Of a stretch of 64,000 nt of DNA, positions 27,645 through 35,399 are shown one piece after another. The notes under the pieces are model-generated. The model was not told the DNA's origin, ran no database searches, and was given only the letters and a program-made list of their open reading frames with translations. A program made the translations under genes and the position numbers. Origin of the DNA: Erythrobacter sp. SD-21 (GTDB lineage Bacteria > Pseudomonadota > Alphaproteobacteria > Sphingomonadales > Sphingomonadaceae); NCBI RefSeq assembly GCF_000181515.1, contig NZ_ABCG01000005.1, positions 179,427 to 243,426 of the forward strand, in the 5' to 3' direction. Positions within the stretch are counted from its first letter, which is position 1; each line of letters starts with the position of its first letter.

Positions 27645-28913
27645 ATGAGCACCCTATCCAAACCCGGCGGTATGCCCGGCAATCGCGATCCGTTCGCAGC
27701 CTATATCTGCGACGAGACGGCTCTGGACGTCCTGCGCCCGGTGGTTATCGAGCTCGGCTGGCAGCCCGAAAAGTGCAACAAAGGCGGCCTTCGCAACGCG
27801 GTCCAGTCACTCTCGGTGTCGGCCAGCCCGAACATCCTGATGGTCGACTTGTCTGAAAGCGGCGACCCGCTCAACGATATCAACGCCCTAGCCGAGGTTT
27901 GCGAACCCGGCACGGTCGTGATCGCCATCGGCCAGGTCAACGACGTGCGCCTCTATCGCGACCTGCTCGCGAGCGGCATCCACGATTACCTTCTTAAGCC
28001 GCTGTCGGCTTCGGTTCTGCGCGATTCGCTCAACGCGGCCCAGGCCGTCTTCAGCGCCCCGCGTGGCAGTGAGAGCGATACGGTCAAGCGCCACATCTCG
28101 ACTGCCATCATCGGAACGCGCGGCGGTGTGGGGGCCTCTACCCTCGCCACTTCGCTCGCTTGGCACTACAGCGCCGACAAGGCGATGCCGACCGCGCTGC
28201 TCGATCTCGACGTGCACTTCGGCACAGGCGCGCTCACGCTCGACCTCGAGCCAGGCCGCGGCCTGACCGACGCGATCGACAATCCGAGCCGTATCGACGG
28301 CCTGTTCATCGAACGCGCTATGATCCGTGCGAACGACAACCTCGCCATTCTCTCGGCAGAGGCGCCGATCAACTCGCCGCTGATGACCGACGGCGCGGCC
28401 TTCCTGCAGCTGCAGGAAGAATTCCGCCACGCCTTCGAGATGACGATCGTCGACCTGCCGCGCAACATGCTGATCAATTTCCCGCATGTCCTGAACGACG
28501 TGAACGTCGCCACGGTCGTGTGCGAGATGACGCTGGCCTCGGCCCGCGACACGATCCGCGTGCTGAGCTGGCTGAAGGCCAACGCGGGTCACGTCACCCC
28601 GCTGGTCGTGGCCAACAAGGTCCAGGCCGGCGCTGCCGAAATCAGCAAGGCCGACTTTGAAGCCTCGATCGAGCGCAAGATCGACGTCACCCTGCCCTTC
28701 GACCAGAAGGGCGCGACGGCGGCCGCCAAGCTCGGCAAGACCTTCATCGATGCCAGCAGTTCGAGCAAGGTCTCGAGCGGCATCAAGCAAGTCGCTAGCC
28801 GCATCATCGGCCTTGGCGACGAAGACAGCGACGAGGCAGCGGAAGCGGCCGGGAAGAAGTCGCTCTTCGACCTCAAGGGCTTGATGGTCAAGAAAGACAA
28901 GGCTGACGCCTGA
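27645..28913 (+). CDS. cpaE: Tad locus ATPase-like localisation protein CpaE (TadZ)
   Basis: The protein has 422 residues. The first 130 form a receiver-like domain (ending near LLKPLSASVLRDSLNAAQAV), followed by a ParA/MinD-type domain with the deviant P-loop GTRGGVGASTLATSLAW near residue 155. CpaE/TadZ directs the Tad machine to its place at the cell pole. It is not the motor ATPase. The next gene in related loci is usually cpaF, which is missing here; instead an 82-base gap with a hairpin precedes tadB. Confidence 0.93.
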   Translation: MSTLSKPGGMPGNRDPFAAYICDETALDVLRPVVIELGWQPEKCNKGGLRNAVQSLSVSASPNILMVDLSESGDPLNDINALAEVCEPGTVVIAIGQVNDVRLYRDLLASGIHDYLLKPLSASVLRDSLNAAQAVFSAPRGSESDTVKRHISTAIIGTRGGVGASTLATSLAWHYSADKAMPTALLDLDVHFGTGALTLDLEPGRGLTDAIDNPSRIDGLFIERAMIRANDNLAILSAEAPINSPLMTDGAAFLQLQEEFRHAFEMTIVDLPRNMLINFPHVLNDVNVATVVCEMTLASARDTIRVLSWLKANAGHVTPLVVANKVQAGAAEISKADFEASIERKIDVTLPFDQKGATAAAKLGKTFIDASSSSKVSSGIKQVASRIIGLGDEDSDEAAEAAGKKSLFDLKGLMVKKDKADA

Positions 28914-28921
28914 TGACGGGC

Positions 28922-28960
28922 ATCGGGGGCGAGGTGGCTTGATGCCGCGCCGCCCCCGAT
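28922..28960. other. Perfect 10-bp inverted repeat between cpaE and tadB
   Basis: Arms ATCGGGGGCG (28922-28931) and CGCCCCCGAT (28951-28960) pair perfectly with a 19-base loop. No T run follows, so it is not a typical intrinsic terminator on the plus strand. It could be a processing or attenuation hairpin within the operon, or mark the edge of a former deletion. Confidence 0.7.
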
Positions 28961-28995
28961 CCTACGCAGATTAACGGACGGGACGGAGTAGTAAG

Positions 28996-29967
28996 ATGAA
29001 CATGATCCAGCTCGTGCTGGTAGCCGGCGGCCTCCTTGTCCTGGCAACTCTGGGCGTCTCCGCCTTCGCCGGGCCGAGCGCCGGCAAGGCCAGCCAGCGC
29101 CGCCTGCAGCAGGTCCGCTATCGCCACTCGGAAAGCACCGATGCGAAAGTGGAATCGCAGTTGAAGAAGGCGATCGCGTCGCGCAAACCCAAGCAGTTCA
29201 AGCAGGCCGGTTCGGGCTCGCGCCTCGAAGCGCTGGCCGTTCGCCTCGACCGCACCGGCAAGGGCTGGTCGCTCTCGCAATACGCCTACGCCTCGCTTGG
29301 CGTCGGCATGGCGGTGGCCGTGATCCTGTTCCTGCGCTCCGGCTCGCTCCCGCTCAGCCTCGCGCTCGGCACCTTCGCCGGCGCCGGCATCCCGCACTTC
29401 GTTGTGGGCCGCGCGATCAAGAAGCGCACCAACCAGTTCAACGTGAAGTTCGCCGACGCCATCGAACTGCTCGTTCGCGGCCTGCGCTCGGGTCTCCCGG
29501 TGACCGAGACGCTGAACGTCGTCTCGCAGGAAATCCCGGGCCCAGTTGGCGAGGAATTCAAAAGCATCGTCGAGCGTATCAAGATCGGCCGGACCATGGA
29601 GGAATCGCTCCAGGAAACCGCCGACCGCCTCGGCATCCCCGAATTCAACTTCTTCTGCATCACGCTCGCGATCCAGCGCGAAACCGGTGGTAACCTCGCC
29701 GAGACGCTCTCCAATCTCGCCGACGTGCTGCGCAAGCGCACGCAGATGAAGCTGAAGATCAAGGCGATGAGCTCTGAATCGAAGGCCTCCGCCTATATCG
29801 TCGGCTCGCTGCCCTTCATCGTGTTCGGCCTGATCTTCTGGATCAATCCGGAGTATCTGGGCGGCTTCTTCACCGATGACCGTCTGATCGTGACGGGACT
29901 TGGCGGCCTAACCTGGATGGGTATCGGCGTCTTCATCATGGCCAAGATGGTCAGCTTCGAAATCTAA
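28996..29967 (+). CDS. tadB: Tad inner-membrane platform protein TadB
   Basis: The protein has 323 residues. An N-terminal helix (MNMIQLVLVAGGLLVLATLG), a pair of central helices and the type II secretion system F domain with ADAIELLVRGLRSGLPVTE and FFCITLAIQRETGGNLAETL identify TadB. C-terminal helices follow. It forms the inner-membrane platform with TadC that the motor ATPase would act on. Confidence 0.94.
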   Translation: MNMIQLVLVAGGLLVLATLGVSAFAGPSAGKASQRRLQQVRYRHSESTDAKVESQLKKAIASRKPKQFKQAGSGSRLEALAVRLDRTGKGWSLSQYAYASLGVGMAVAVILFLRSGSLPLSLALGTFAGAGIPHFVVGRAIKKRTNQFNVKFADAIELLVRGLRSGLPVTETLNVVSQEIPGPVGEEFKSIVERIKIGRTMEESLQETADRLGIPEFNFFCITLAIQRETGGNLAETLSNLADVLRKRTQMKLKIKAMSSESKASAYIVGSLPFIVFGLIFWINPEYLGGFFTDDRLIVTGLGGLTWMGIGVFIMAKMVSFEI

Positions 29968-29990
29968 GGGACCGAGGAAAGAGACACGTC

Positions 29991-30980
29991 ATGGAAAGCT
30001 CAACCGGACCCACACTGCTCGGTTTCGACGTCATCCTCGTCGGTTCGATCCTCGCCGGGATCGCAGCGTTCGCGGTAATCTTCGCAATCTATACCGCGGT
30101 GACGATCAAGGATCCGATGGCCAAGCGCGTAAAGGCGCTCGAAGGCCGCCGCGAGGAGCTCAAGCTGGGTCTCGTCACGGCCGGCGCCAAGAAGCGCCAG
30201 AGCCTTGTACGCAAGACCAACACGACCGACAAGGTCCGCGAGACCCTGGGCAACATGAAGGTCCTGCAGGACAGCCAGGTCCAGATGATGCAGCAGAAGC
30301 TCGCCTGGGCGGGTTTCCGCAACAAGGAAGTCGCCGTCATCCTGATCGGTCTGCGCATGGTCCTGCCGATCGTTTTCGGTTCGATCGCAGCCATCCTGCT
30401 GTACGGTATCGAGATCTATCCGGATTGGCAGTTCAAGCGCGTGGCGGCGCTCGCCTTCGCGGTGTTCGCCGGCTACAAGGGTCCGGAAATCTACCTCAGC
30501 AACATTGCGTCCAAGCGCACCGATGCCATTCGCAAGGGCCTGCCCGACGCGCTAGACCTGTTGGTCATCTGCGCCGAGGCCGGCCTGACCGTCGACGCCG
30601 CCTTCAACCGCGTCGCCAAAGAACTGGGCCGCGCCTACCCGGAACTGGGCGACGAATTCGCCCTGACCGCGATCGAGCTGTCCTTCCTCAACGAACGCAA
30701 GAAGGCCTTCGACAACCTGGCCTATCGCGTGAACCTGGAAGCGGTGAAGGGCGTGGTTACCACCATGGTCCAGACCGAACGCTACGGTACCCCGCTCGCT
30801 TCCGCGCTGCGTGTTCTATCGGCGGAATTCCGTAATGAGCGCATGATGCGCGCCGAGGAAAAGGCCGCGCGTCTCCCGGCGATCATGACCGTGCCGCTGA
30901 TCATGTTCATCCTGCCGGTGCTGTTCATCGTCATCCTCGGTCCCGCCGCCTGTTCGATCGCCGACGCTTTCTCCAAGTAA
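29991..30980 (+). CDS. tadC: Tad inner-membrane platform protein TadC
   Basis: The protein has 329 residues with an N-terminal membrane segment, a cytoplasmic linker, and a T2SSF domain: GLPDALDLLVICAEAGLTVD, followed by FNRVAKELGRAYPELGDEF and MVQTERYGTPLASALRVLS. C-terminal helices follow. It partners with TadB, 23 bases upstream. It ends the locus here, followed by a strong inverted repeat. Confidence 0.94.
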   Translation: MESSTGPTLLGFDVILVGSILAGIAAFAVIFAIYTAVTIKDPMAKRVKALEGRREELKLGLVTAGAKKRQSLVRKTNTTDKVRETLGNMKVLQDSQVQMMQQKLAWAGFRNKEVAVILIGLRMVLPIVFGSIAAILLYGIEIYPDWQFKRVAALAFAVFAGYKGPEIYLSNIASKRTDAIRKGLPDALDLLVICAEAGLTVDAAFNRVAKELGRAYPELGDEFALTAIELSFLNERKKAFDNLAYRVNLEAVKGVVTTMVQTERYGTPLASALRVLSAEFRNERMMRAEEKAARLPAIMTVPLIMFILPVLFIVILGPAACSIADAFSK

Positions 30981-30982
30981 CG

Positions 30983-31049
30983 GGAAAGCCTCGCCGACAA
31001 AGGCGGACGAAGAAAGCCTCGCCGACTTAGCTAGTCGGCGAGGCTTTCT
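30983..31049. terminator. Bidirectional terminator with a duplicated arm between tadC and marR
   Basis: Arms 31011-31026 and 31034-31049 form a perfect 16-bp stem with a 7-base loop. The right arm is made of the last codons of marR. A second copy of the left arm core GAAAGCCTCGCCGAC occurs at 30984-30998, so the right arm could pair with either copy. It separates two convergent genes. Confidence 0.75.
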
Positions 31050-31501
31050 GCATCGAACTCGCCCGCATTTTCGCGCAGCCGCGCCAGCATATCGCGCATG
31101 GCGTCGCGTTCGTTCTCGGTGAGGACGGAGAAGAGCTCCTCCTCGATCTTGAGCGCCAGCGGCATGATGCCGGCGTGAACCGCCCTGCCCTCCGCCGTCA
31201 GTTCGAGCAGGTGCGAGCGGCCATCCTTCGCGTTCGGCTTGCGCTCGGCCAGCCCGCGGCTTTCCAGTGTTTTGCAGGCGCGGTTGACCGGCACCTTGTC
31301 CATCAGCGTCGCCTGCGCCAGCTCGCGCTGAGTGGTCGGCCCGCTATCACCGAGTACGGCCATGATCCGCCACTCGGTCGTTTTCAGTGCGAACCGCTTG
31401 CGATACTGCTCCGCAATCCTAGTCGAGACCGCGTTGGAGGCGATCGAGAGCTGGTAGGGAAGGAATTCGGCGAGGCGCTTTGAAGGCTTGCGTGCGGTCA
31501 T
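31031..31501 (-). CDS. MarR-family transcriptional regulator
   Basis: The protein has 156 residues with the winged-helix MarR fold: the recognition part TTQRELAQATLMDKVPVNRA, the wing KPNAKDGRSHLLELTAEGRA and a C-terminal dimerisation helix. MarR proteins usually repress neighbouring genes and release DNA on binding small phenolic or acyl ligands. The neighbouring enoyl-CoA hydratase-type gene and a palindrome 38 bases upstream of its start suggest auto-control and a role in acyl-CoA or aromatic acid metabolism. Confidence 0.9.
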   Translation of the reverse strand: MTARKPSKRLAEFLPYQLSIASNAVSTRIAEQYRKRFALKTTEWRIMAVLGDSGPTTQRELAQATLMDKVPVNRACKTLESRGLAERKPNAKDGRSHLLELTAEGRAVHAGIMPLALKIEEELFSVLTENERDAMRDMLARLRENAGEFDAESLAD

Positions 31502-31538
31502 GACGCCTAGCTCTAACCCGCCCTCCCCGTTTTACAAG

Positions 31539-31567
31539 GTTGCAAGCGTGACTATCACAGCTGCAAC
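31539..31567. promoter_or_regulatory. Palindrome upstream of marR, possible MarR operator
   Basis: A 29-base interrupted palindrome centred on 31553: the outer arms GTTGCA (31539-31544) and TGCAAC (31562-31567) are perfect, and so are the inner arms GTGA (31548-31551) and TCAC (31555-31558). It lies 38 bases upstream of the marR ATG. A single GTTGCAA half-site recurs about 40 bases upstream of the aldehyde dehydrogenase gene. Confidence 0.5.
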
Positions 31568-32439
31568 TACTCGTAGCCGGGTTCCTCCCACCAGGGGTAG
31601 AAGTCGGGCATGTCCGCGCTCACCGTGTCTGGATAGGCGGGCGCGCGCTTCTCGAGGAAGCTGGCGATGCCTTCCTTCGCGTCGGCGCTGCGGCTGAGGC
31701 GATAGATCGCGCGGCTATCGATCCTATGCGCGTCCATCGGGTGACCGCCCCCGCCCAGACGCCACAGCATCGCGCGGGTCATGGCGACCGACACGGCTGA
31801 GGTGTTGTCGGCAATCTCGCGCGCGATGCCGATCGCGGCGTCCATAAGCTCGCCCTGCGGATGGACCGAACGCACAAGGCCGCGGTCCATTGCCTCTGCC
31901 GCGCCGAAGATGCGCCCGGTCATGCACCATTCGAGCGCGGCCTGCATGCCGACCAGTCGCGGCAGAAACCAGCTCGAGGCTGCCTCGGGTGTGATCCCGC
32001 GCCGGGCGAAGACGAAGCCGAAACGCGCGTTGTCGCTGCAAAGGCGAATGTCGAAGGGCAGCTGCATCGTCGCGCCTACGCCGACCGCCACGCCGTTGCA
32101 GGCCCCGATCAACGGCTTCTTCGAATTGAACAGCCGCAAGGTCAGCCGCCCACCCCCATCGCGCACGCGTTCGTCGGAGAGGTCGTCCACCGGGTTGGGA
32201 TCGGAGAAGACATGGCCCCCGCCCTCCGGCGTCAGGTCGGCGCCGGCGCAGAAGGCCCGCTCGCCCTCCCCCGTCACGATTACCGCGCGCACGCTGTCGT
32301 CGGCGTCGGTCACGTCGAGCGCGTCGATGAACTCGGCCATCATCACCCGGGTGAAGGCGTTCATCTTCTCCGGCCGATGGAGCGTCACGGTGGCAATGCC
32401 ATCGGCGATGTCGAGCTTGATCTCCGTGTAGGCGTTCAT
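31567..32439 (-). CDS. Enoyl-CoA hydratase/isomerase family protein
   Basis: A 290-residue crotonase-fold enzyme. The oxyanion-hole blocks are FCAGADLTPEGGG and NGVAVGVGATMQLPFD. A Glu-containing FARRGITPEAASSWFLPRLVG carries the probable catalytic acid. It would hydrate or isomerise an unsaturated acyl-CoA; the exact substrate is not clear. The start MNAYTEIKL at 32439 has GAGGAAA about 6 bases upstream. A longer frame from 32487 would start inside a tandem 9-base repeat and is less likely. The 3' end touches the marR operator. Confidence 0.88.
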   Translation of the reverse strand: MNAYTEIKLDIADGIATVTLHRPEKMNAFTRVMMAEFIDALDVTDADDSVRAVIVTGEGERAFCAGADLTPEGGGHVFSDPNPVDDLSDERVRDGGGRLTLRLFNSKKPLIGACNGVAVGVGATMQLPFDIRLCSDNARFGFVFARRGITPEAASSWFLPRLVGMQAALEWCMTGRIFGAAEAMDRGLVRSVHPQGELMDAAIGIAREIADNTSAVSVAMTRAMLWRLGGGGHPMDAHRIDSRAIYRLSRSADAKEGIASFLEKRAPAYPDTVSADMPDFYPWWEEPGYE

Positions 32440-32712
32440 TTGGATTTCCTCTCCGCGGGTCCCGTCAGGATGGAACACATGGAACACGGTCCTGCGCGAA
32501 AAGCAAAACCTTGGCGTGAAAGGCGGCGAGCGGCGGTCTTACTGATGAGAAAGGAAATTCGGAGCATCGCCTCGCCATAGCCGCGCCCCTGCCGGTAGGA
32601 AAACGGGCCGAGCCGGTCGCGGCGCACTGCCACTTGTACGCGCTCCCCGGAACGCCAACGCCCCCGAACCCGTTGCAATGCCGAACCGATTTTCAATCAG
32701 ACAAGGCATCCC
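32440..32712. promoter_or_regulatory. Divergent promoter region with a 9-base tandem repeat
   Basis: A 273-base gap between the divergent enoyl-CoA hydratase-type gene and the aldehyde dehydrogenase gene. It holds two direct tandem copies of ATGGAACAC (32470-32487) and a GTTGCAA half-site near 32672. An 86-codon minus-strand frame crosses it but shows no recognisable domain. Confidence 0.45.
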
Positions 32713-34092
32713 ATGACGCAGATCACCACCAACAATCCCGCAACCCGCGAAGATCTCGAAACCTACGACCTCATGTCGAAGGACGAAGCCTTCGGTAGGA
32801 TCGACGCGGCGCACGAGGCTTTCCTCGAATGGCGTAACCGCAGCCACAAGGAGCGCGGGGAGGTGCTGCGCGCAATCGCCAAGACCCTGCGCGACAATAC
32901 CGACCGCATCAGCCAGATGATGACCCGCGAGATGGGCAAGCTGCTGAAGGACGGGAAAACCGAGGTCGAGATTTGCGCCCGTATCTTCGAATACAGTGCG
33001 GAACAGGGGCCTTCTGCCCTCGCCGACGAGGAGCGCGAGCATTCTGGCGGCAAGAAGCGCGGCATCGTGACTTATTCGCCCATCGGAGTGATCTATTCGA
33101 TCCAGCCGTGGAATTTCCCGCTCTACCAGCCGGTCCGCGTGCTGGCCGCCAACGCGATGACGGGCAACGCCTGCATTCTGAAACACGCCTCGATCTGCAC
33201 CGGCAGCGGCTTGCTGCTGCGCGACCTGTGCCTCGAAGCCGGCCTGCCGAAGGGTCTGTTCGACGTGGTGCTGGTCGATCACGATGTCTCGGACGCGATC
33301 ATCCAGCACGACAAGATCCGCGCCGTGACCATGACGGGCAGCGACGGGGCCGGCAGCCATATCGGCAAGACCGCCGCCGAAGCGCTGAAGAAGACCGTGC
33401 TCGAGCTGGGATCGAACGATGCCTATCTCGTGCTGGAGGACGCCGACATCGACCTCGCCGTAAAGACCTGCGTTACGGGCCGCCTCTACAACAATGGCGA
33501 AACCTGCGTTTCCGCCAAGCGCTTCGTGGTTACCGACGCCATTTATGACCAGTTCGTCGAAGCCTTCGTCGAGCGGATGAAGTCGGCCACGATGGGCGAC
33601 CCCACGAAGGAGGGCACCCAGCTCGGTCCGGTCTCCAGCAAGGAACAGTTCGAAACGCTGGTGGAACAGGTGCAGAAAAGCCTCGACGGCGGCTGCACGC
33701 TGCTGTGCGGCGGCGATCCCGAGGACGATCCCGATGGCTGGTACTACCCCGCCACCGTGCTGGCCGACTGCAAACCGGGCACCCCCGCCTATGACGACGA
33801 ATTGTTCGGGCCCGTGGCCTCGATCATCCGCGCCAGGGACGACGAAGACGCCATCCGCATCGCCAACGACAGCCGCTACGGCCTCGGCGGAGGCATCTTC
33901 ACCAAAGACGAGGACAAGGCGATCCGCCTCGCCCGCGACCACTTCGATACGGGCATGGTGCGGATCAACTCCTTCGGCGCCGCCGATCCCAACATGCCCT
34001 TCGGCGGGGTAAAGGACAGCGGATACGGCAGAGAACACGGCGGCTTCGGCATGAAGGAATTCGTCAACGCCAAGGCCATCTTCCTGCCCTGA
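32713..34092 (+). CDS. NAD(P)-dependent aldehyde dehydrogenase, succinate-semialdehyde dehydrogenase type
   Basis: A 459-residue aldehyde dehydrogenase. The cofactor and substrate blocks are YSIQPWNFPLYQPVR, the glutamate in VLELGSNDAYLVLEDAD (the family usually has GGK or GGN here) and the catalytic Cys in NNGETCVSAKRF. The end EHGGFGMKEFVNAK is typical of the GabD-like group, which oxidises succinate semialdehyde or similar short aldehydes. The ATG at 32713 gives the normal N-terminus for short members. It is divergent from the acyl-CoA gene set. Confidence 0.9.
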   Translation: MTQITTNNPATREDLETYDLMSKDEAFGRIDAAHEAFLEWRNRSHKERGEVLRAIAKTLRDNTDRISQMMTREMGKLLKDGKTEVEICARIFEYSAEQGPSALADEEREHSGGKKRGIVTYSPIGVIYSIQPWNFPLYQPVRVLAANAMTGNACILKHASICTGSGLLLRDLCLEAGLPKGLFDVVLVDHDVSDAIIQHDKIRAVTMTGSDGAGSHIGKTAAEALKKTVLELGSNDAYLVLEDADIDLAVKTCVTGRLYNNGETCVSAKRFVVTDAIYDQFVEAFVERMKSATMGDPTKEGTQLGPVSSKEQFETLVEQVQKSLDGGCTLLCGGDPEDDPDGWYYPATVLADCKPGTPAYDDELFGPVASIIRARDDEDAIRIANDSRYGLGGGIFTKDEDKAIRLARDHFDTGMVRINSFGAADPNMPFGGVKDSGYGREHGGFGMKEFVNAKAIFLP

Positions 34093-34094
34093 GC

Positions 34095-34458
34095 CTAATC
34101 CAGCTCGGCCACGAACCGTTCTATTTCCTTCGTCATCACGGCGAACGCGGGCTCACCGGGATGCGGAAGATGACTCTTCGAAGCCAGCGTTTGCAGGACC
34201 GCGTTGGGCATGGAGGCGGCGAGCCGGGCGCCGACGCTGGCATCGATACGCTGGTCGTCGCGGCTGTGCAGCACAAGCGTGGGCGCCTCGATCTCCCAAA
34301 GCCGGTGCCGGACGTCAATGTCTCAAGCGGCTTCGGTGGACCGGTTTTCCTTCGAGGGCGAGATAGGCCAACAGAGCCCGGGTCTTGCGCGACTTGGGCA
34401 AGTCCACATCCACACCGTCACGCCTGAGGTTGACGTCTTCTCCGATCACGATCCGCAT
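34095..34458 (-). pseudogene. Remnant of a SARP-type regulator fused to an alpha/beta hydrolase
   Basis: The 5' part, read from ATG at 34458, encodes MRIVIGEDVNLRRDGVDVDL and KSRKTRALLAYLALEGKPVH. This looks like the start of a winged-helix (SARP/BTAD-like) DNA-binding domain. It meets a TGA near 34318. In another frame, the 3' part to the TAG at 34095-34097 encodes EAPTLVLHSRDDQRIDASVG and KSHLPHPGEPAF, the C-terminal third of an alpha/beta hydrolase with its Asp and His. Intact proteins of several hundred residues with this architecture exist in related bacteria, to my knowledge. Here the whole middle is deleted and the ends are out of frame. Confidence 0.75.
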
Positions 34459-34589
34459 CATGGCCGATCTCCCGCAGCCCGAATACCATGCAATTACCAC
34501 GGAACGGTAGGCAATTTCCACGCTGCTTACCGCGCGTTCCTACACGCTTGGCTGTCAGAAGGCCCTTATCGAAATCAAGGAGACTAATT

Positions 34590-34697
34590 ATGACAAATCG
34601 CCTTTTCGCATCCGTCATCGCTGGTTGGTTCGTCGTGGCGACCACCTTCGTTCTGACCGCAGGCACGCTGAGCCCGGCAAACCTGCCCCTCGTGTGA
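34590..34697 (+). CDS. Small single-pass membrane peptide (35 residues)
   Basis: AAGGAG (34578-34583) lies 6-7 bases before ATG at 34590. The peptide begins MTNRLFASVIAGWFVVATT, continues FVLTAGTLSPANLPLV, and is one hydrophobic helix with a charged N-terminus. The ribosome-binding site and clean membrane-helix composition support it as real. It is divergent from the regulator remnant. Function is unknown; a former target of that regulator is possible but unproven. Confidence 0.55.
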   Translation: MTNRLFASVIAGWFVVATTFVLTAGTLSPANLPLV

Positions 34698-34724
34698 CTT
34701 CGGGGGTCACAGCATCGGGCATCC

Positions 34725-35282
34725 TCAAGGCGTCGCGCCGCCATCCGGATTGAGATAACCTTCGAACTTCGGCACCGGACGTTCGGATGCCTCATCCGCT
34801 GTCGTCGCGACGCCGTTCTTCTCGATATCGTCGAGCAACCATTTCATCTCAGCGATTTCCTTGCGCTGCGCCTTGATGATGCTGTTCGCGAGTTCCTGTA
34901 CGCGCTTGTCCTCGATATGCGCGCGTTCGCTGGTCATGATGGCGATCGAATGGTGCGGGATCATGGCCGACATGTATTCGCTATCGTCGATGGTTTCCTG
35001 GCTGCGGACCAGCCAGAGCGCGAGGGCGAAGGTCAGCACCGATACGCCGATGATGATCCCGTTCTTGGCCGCGTTCTTGTACATGCCCCACATGAAGAGC
35101 AGCATCACCACCGCCATCACCGCGCCCATGACGAAGGTCATCCAGAAGCGCGTTTCGCTCCACATCACATGGTCGAGCGCGTAGGTGTTGAGGTACATCA
35201 GTCCGAACATGATGGCGGTGGATGTGCCGACCATCGCCATGAAACGTTTGTAATTTCCCTCGTGCCCCTGCTGCCCATCCAT
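34725..35282 (-). CDS. DUF305 domain membrane protein
   Basis: About 185 residues. Three hydrophobic segments in the first 90 residues are followed by a DUF305 domain with the motif YMSAMIPHHSIAIMTSERA and a matching helix with KAQRKEIAEMKWLLDDI. DUF305 is a ferritin-like helical domain often found with copper or other metal genes. The start MDGQQGHEGN at 35282 has AAGGAG upstream. It is divergent from copA, in keeping with a metal-response set. Confidence 0.88.
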   Translation of the reverse strand: MDGQQGHEGNYKRFMAMVGTSTAIMFGLMYLNTYALDHVMWSETRFWMTFVMGAVMAVVMLLFMWGMYKNAAKNGIIIGVSVLTFALALWLVRSQETIDDSEYMSAMIPHHSIAIMTSERAHIEDKRVQELANSIIKAQRKEIAEMKWLLDDIEKNGVATTADEASERPVPKFEGYLNPDGGATP

Positions 35283-35399
35283 GCGCAATCTCCTTGAAGT
35301 GTGGATTTCCTTCTCCAAATGCGCGATCACCTACGAAAGGTCCGGTTTTCAGCTGCCCTTCATGCGCCGGCGTCCACGAACGACCGAGACAGGAACCCC
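35283..35399. promoter_or_regulatory. Divergent promoter region of the copper gene set
   Basis: A gap of 117 bases between the DUF305 gene and copA. Both promoters must lie here. I see no clear CueR- or CopR-type palindrome. Confidence 0.35.

Noticed and set aside
32436..32696. 86-codon minus-strand frame in the divergent promoter region
   Set aside because: No domain, basic low-complexity composition, and it overlaps the start region of the enoyl-CoA hydratase-type gene.
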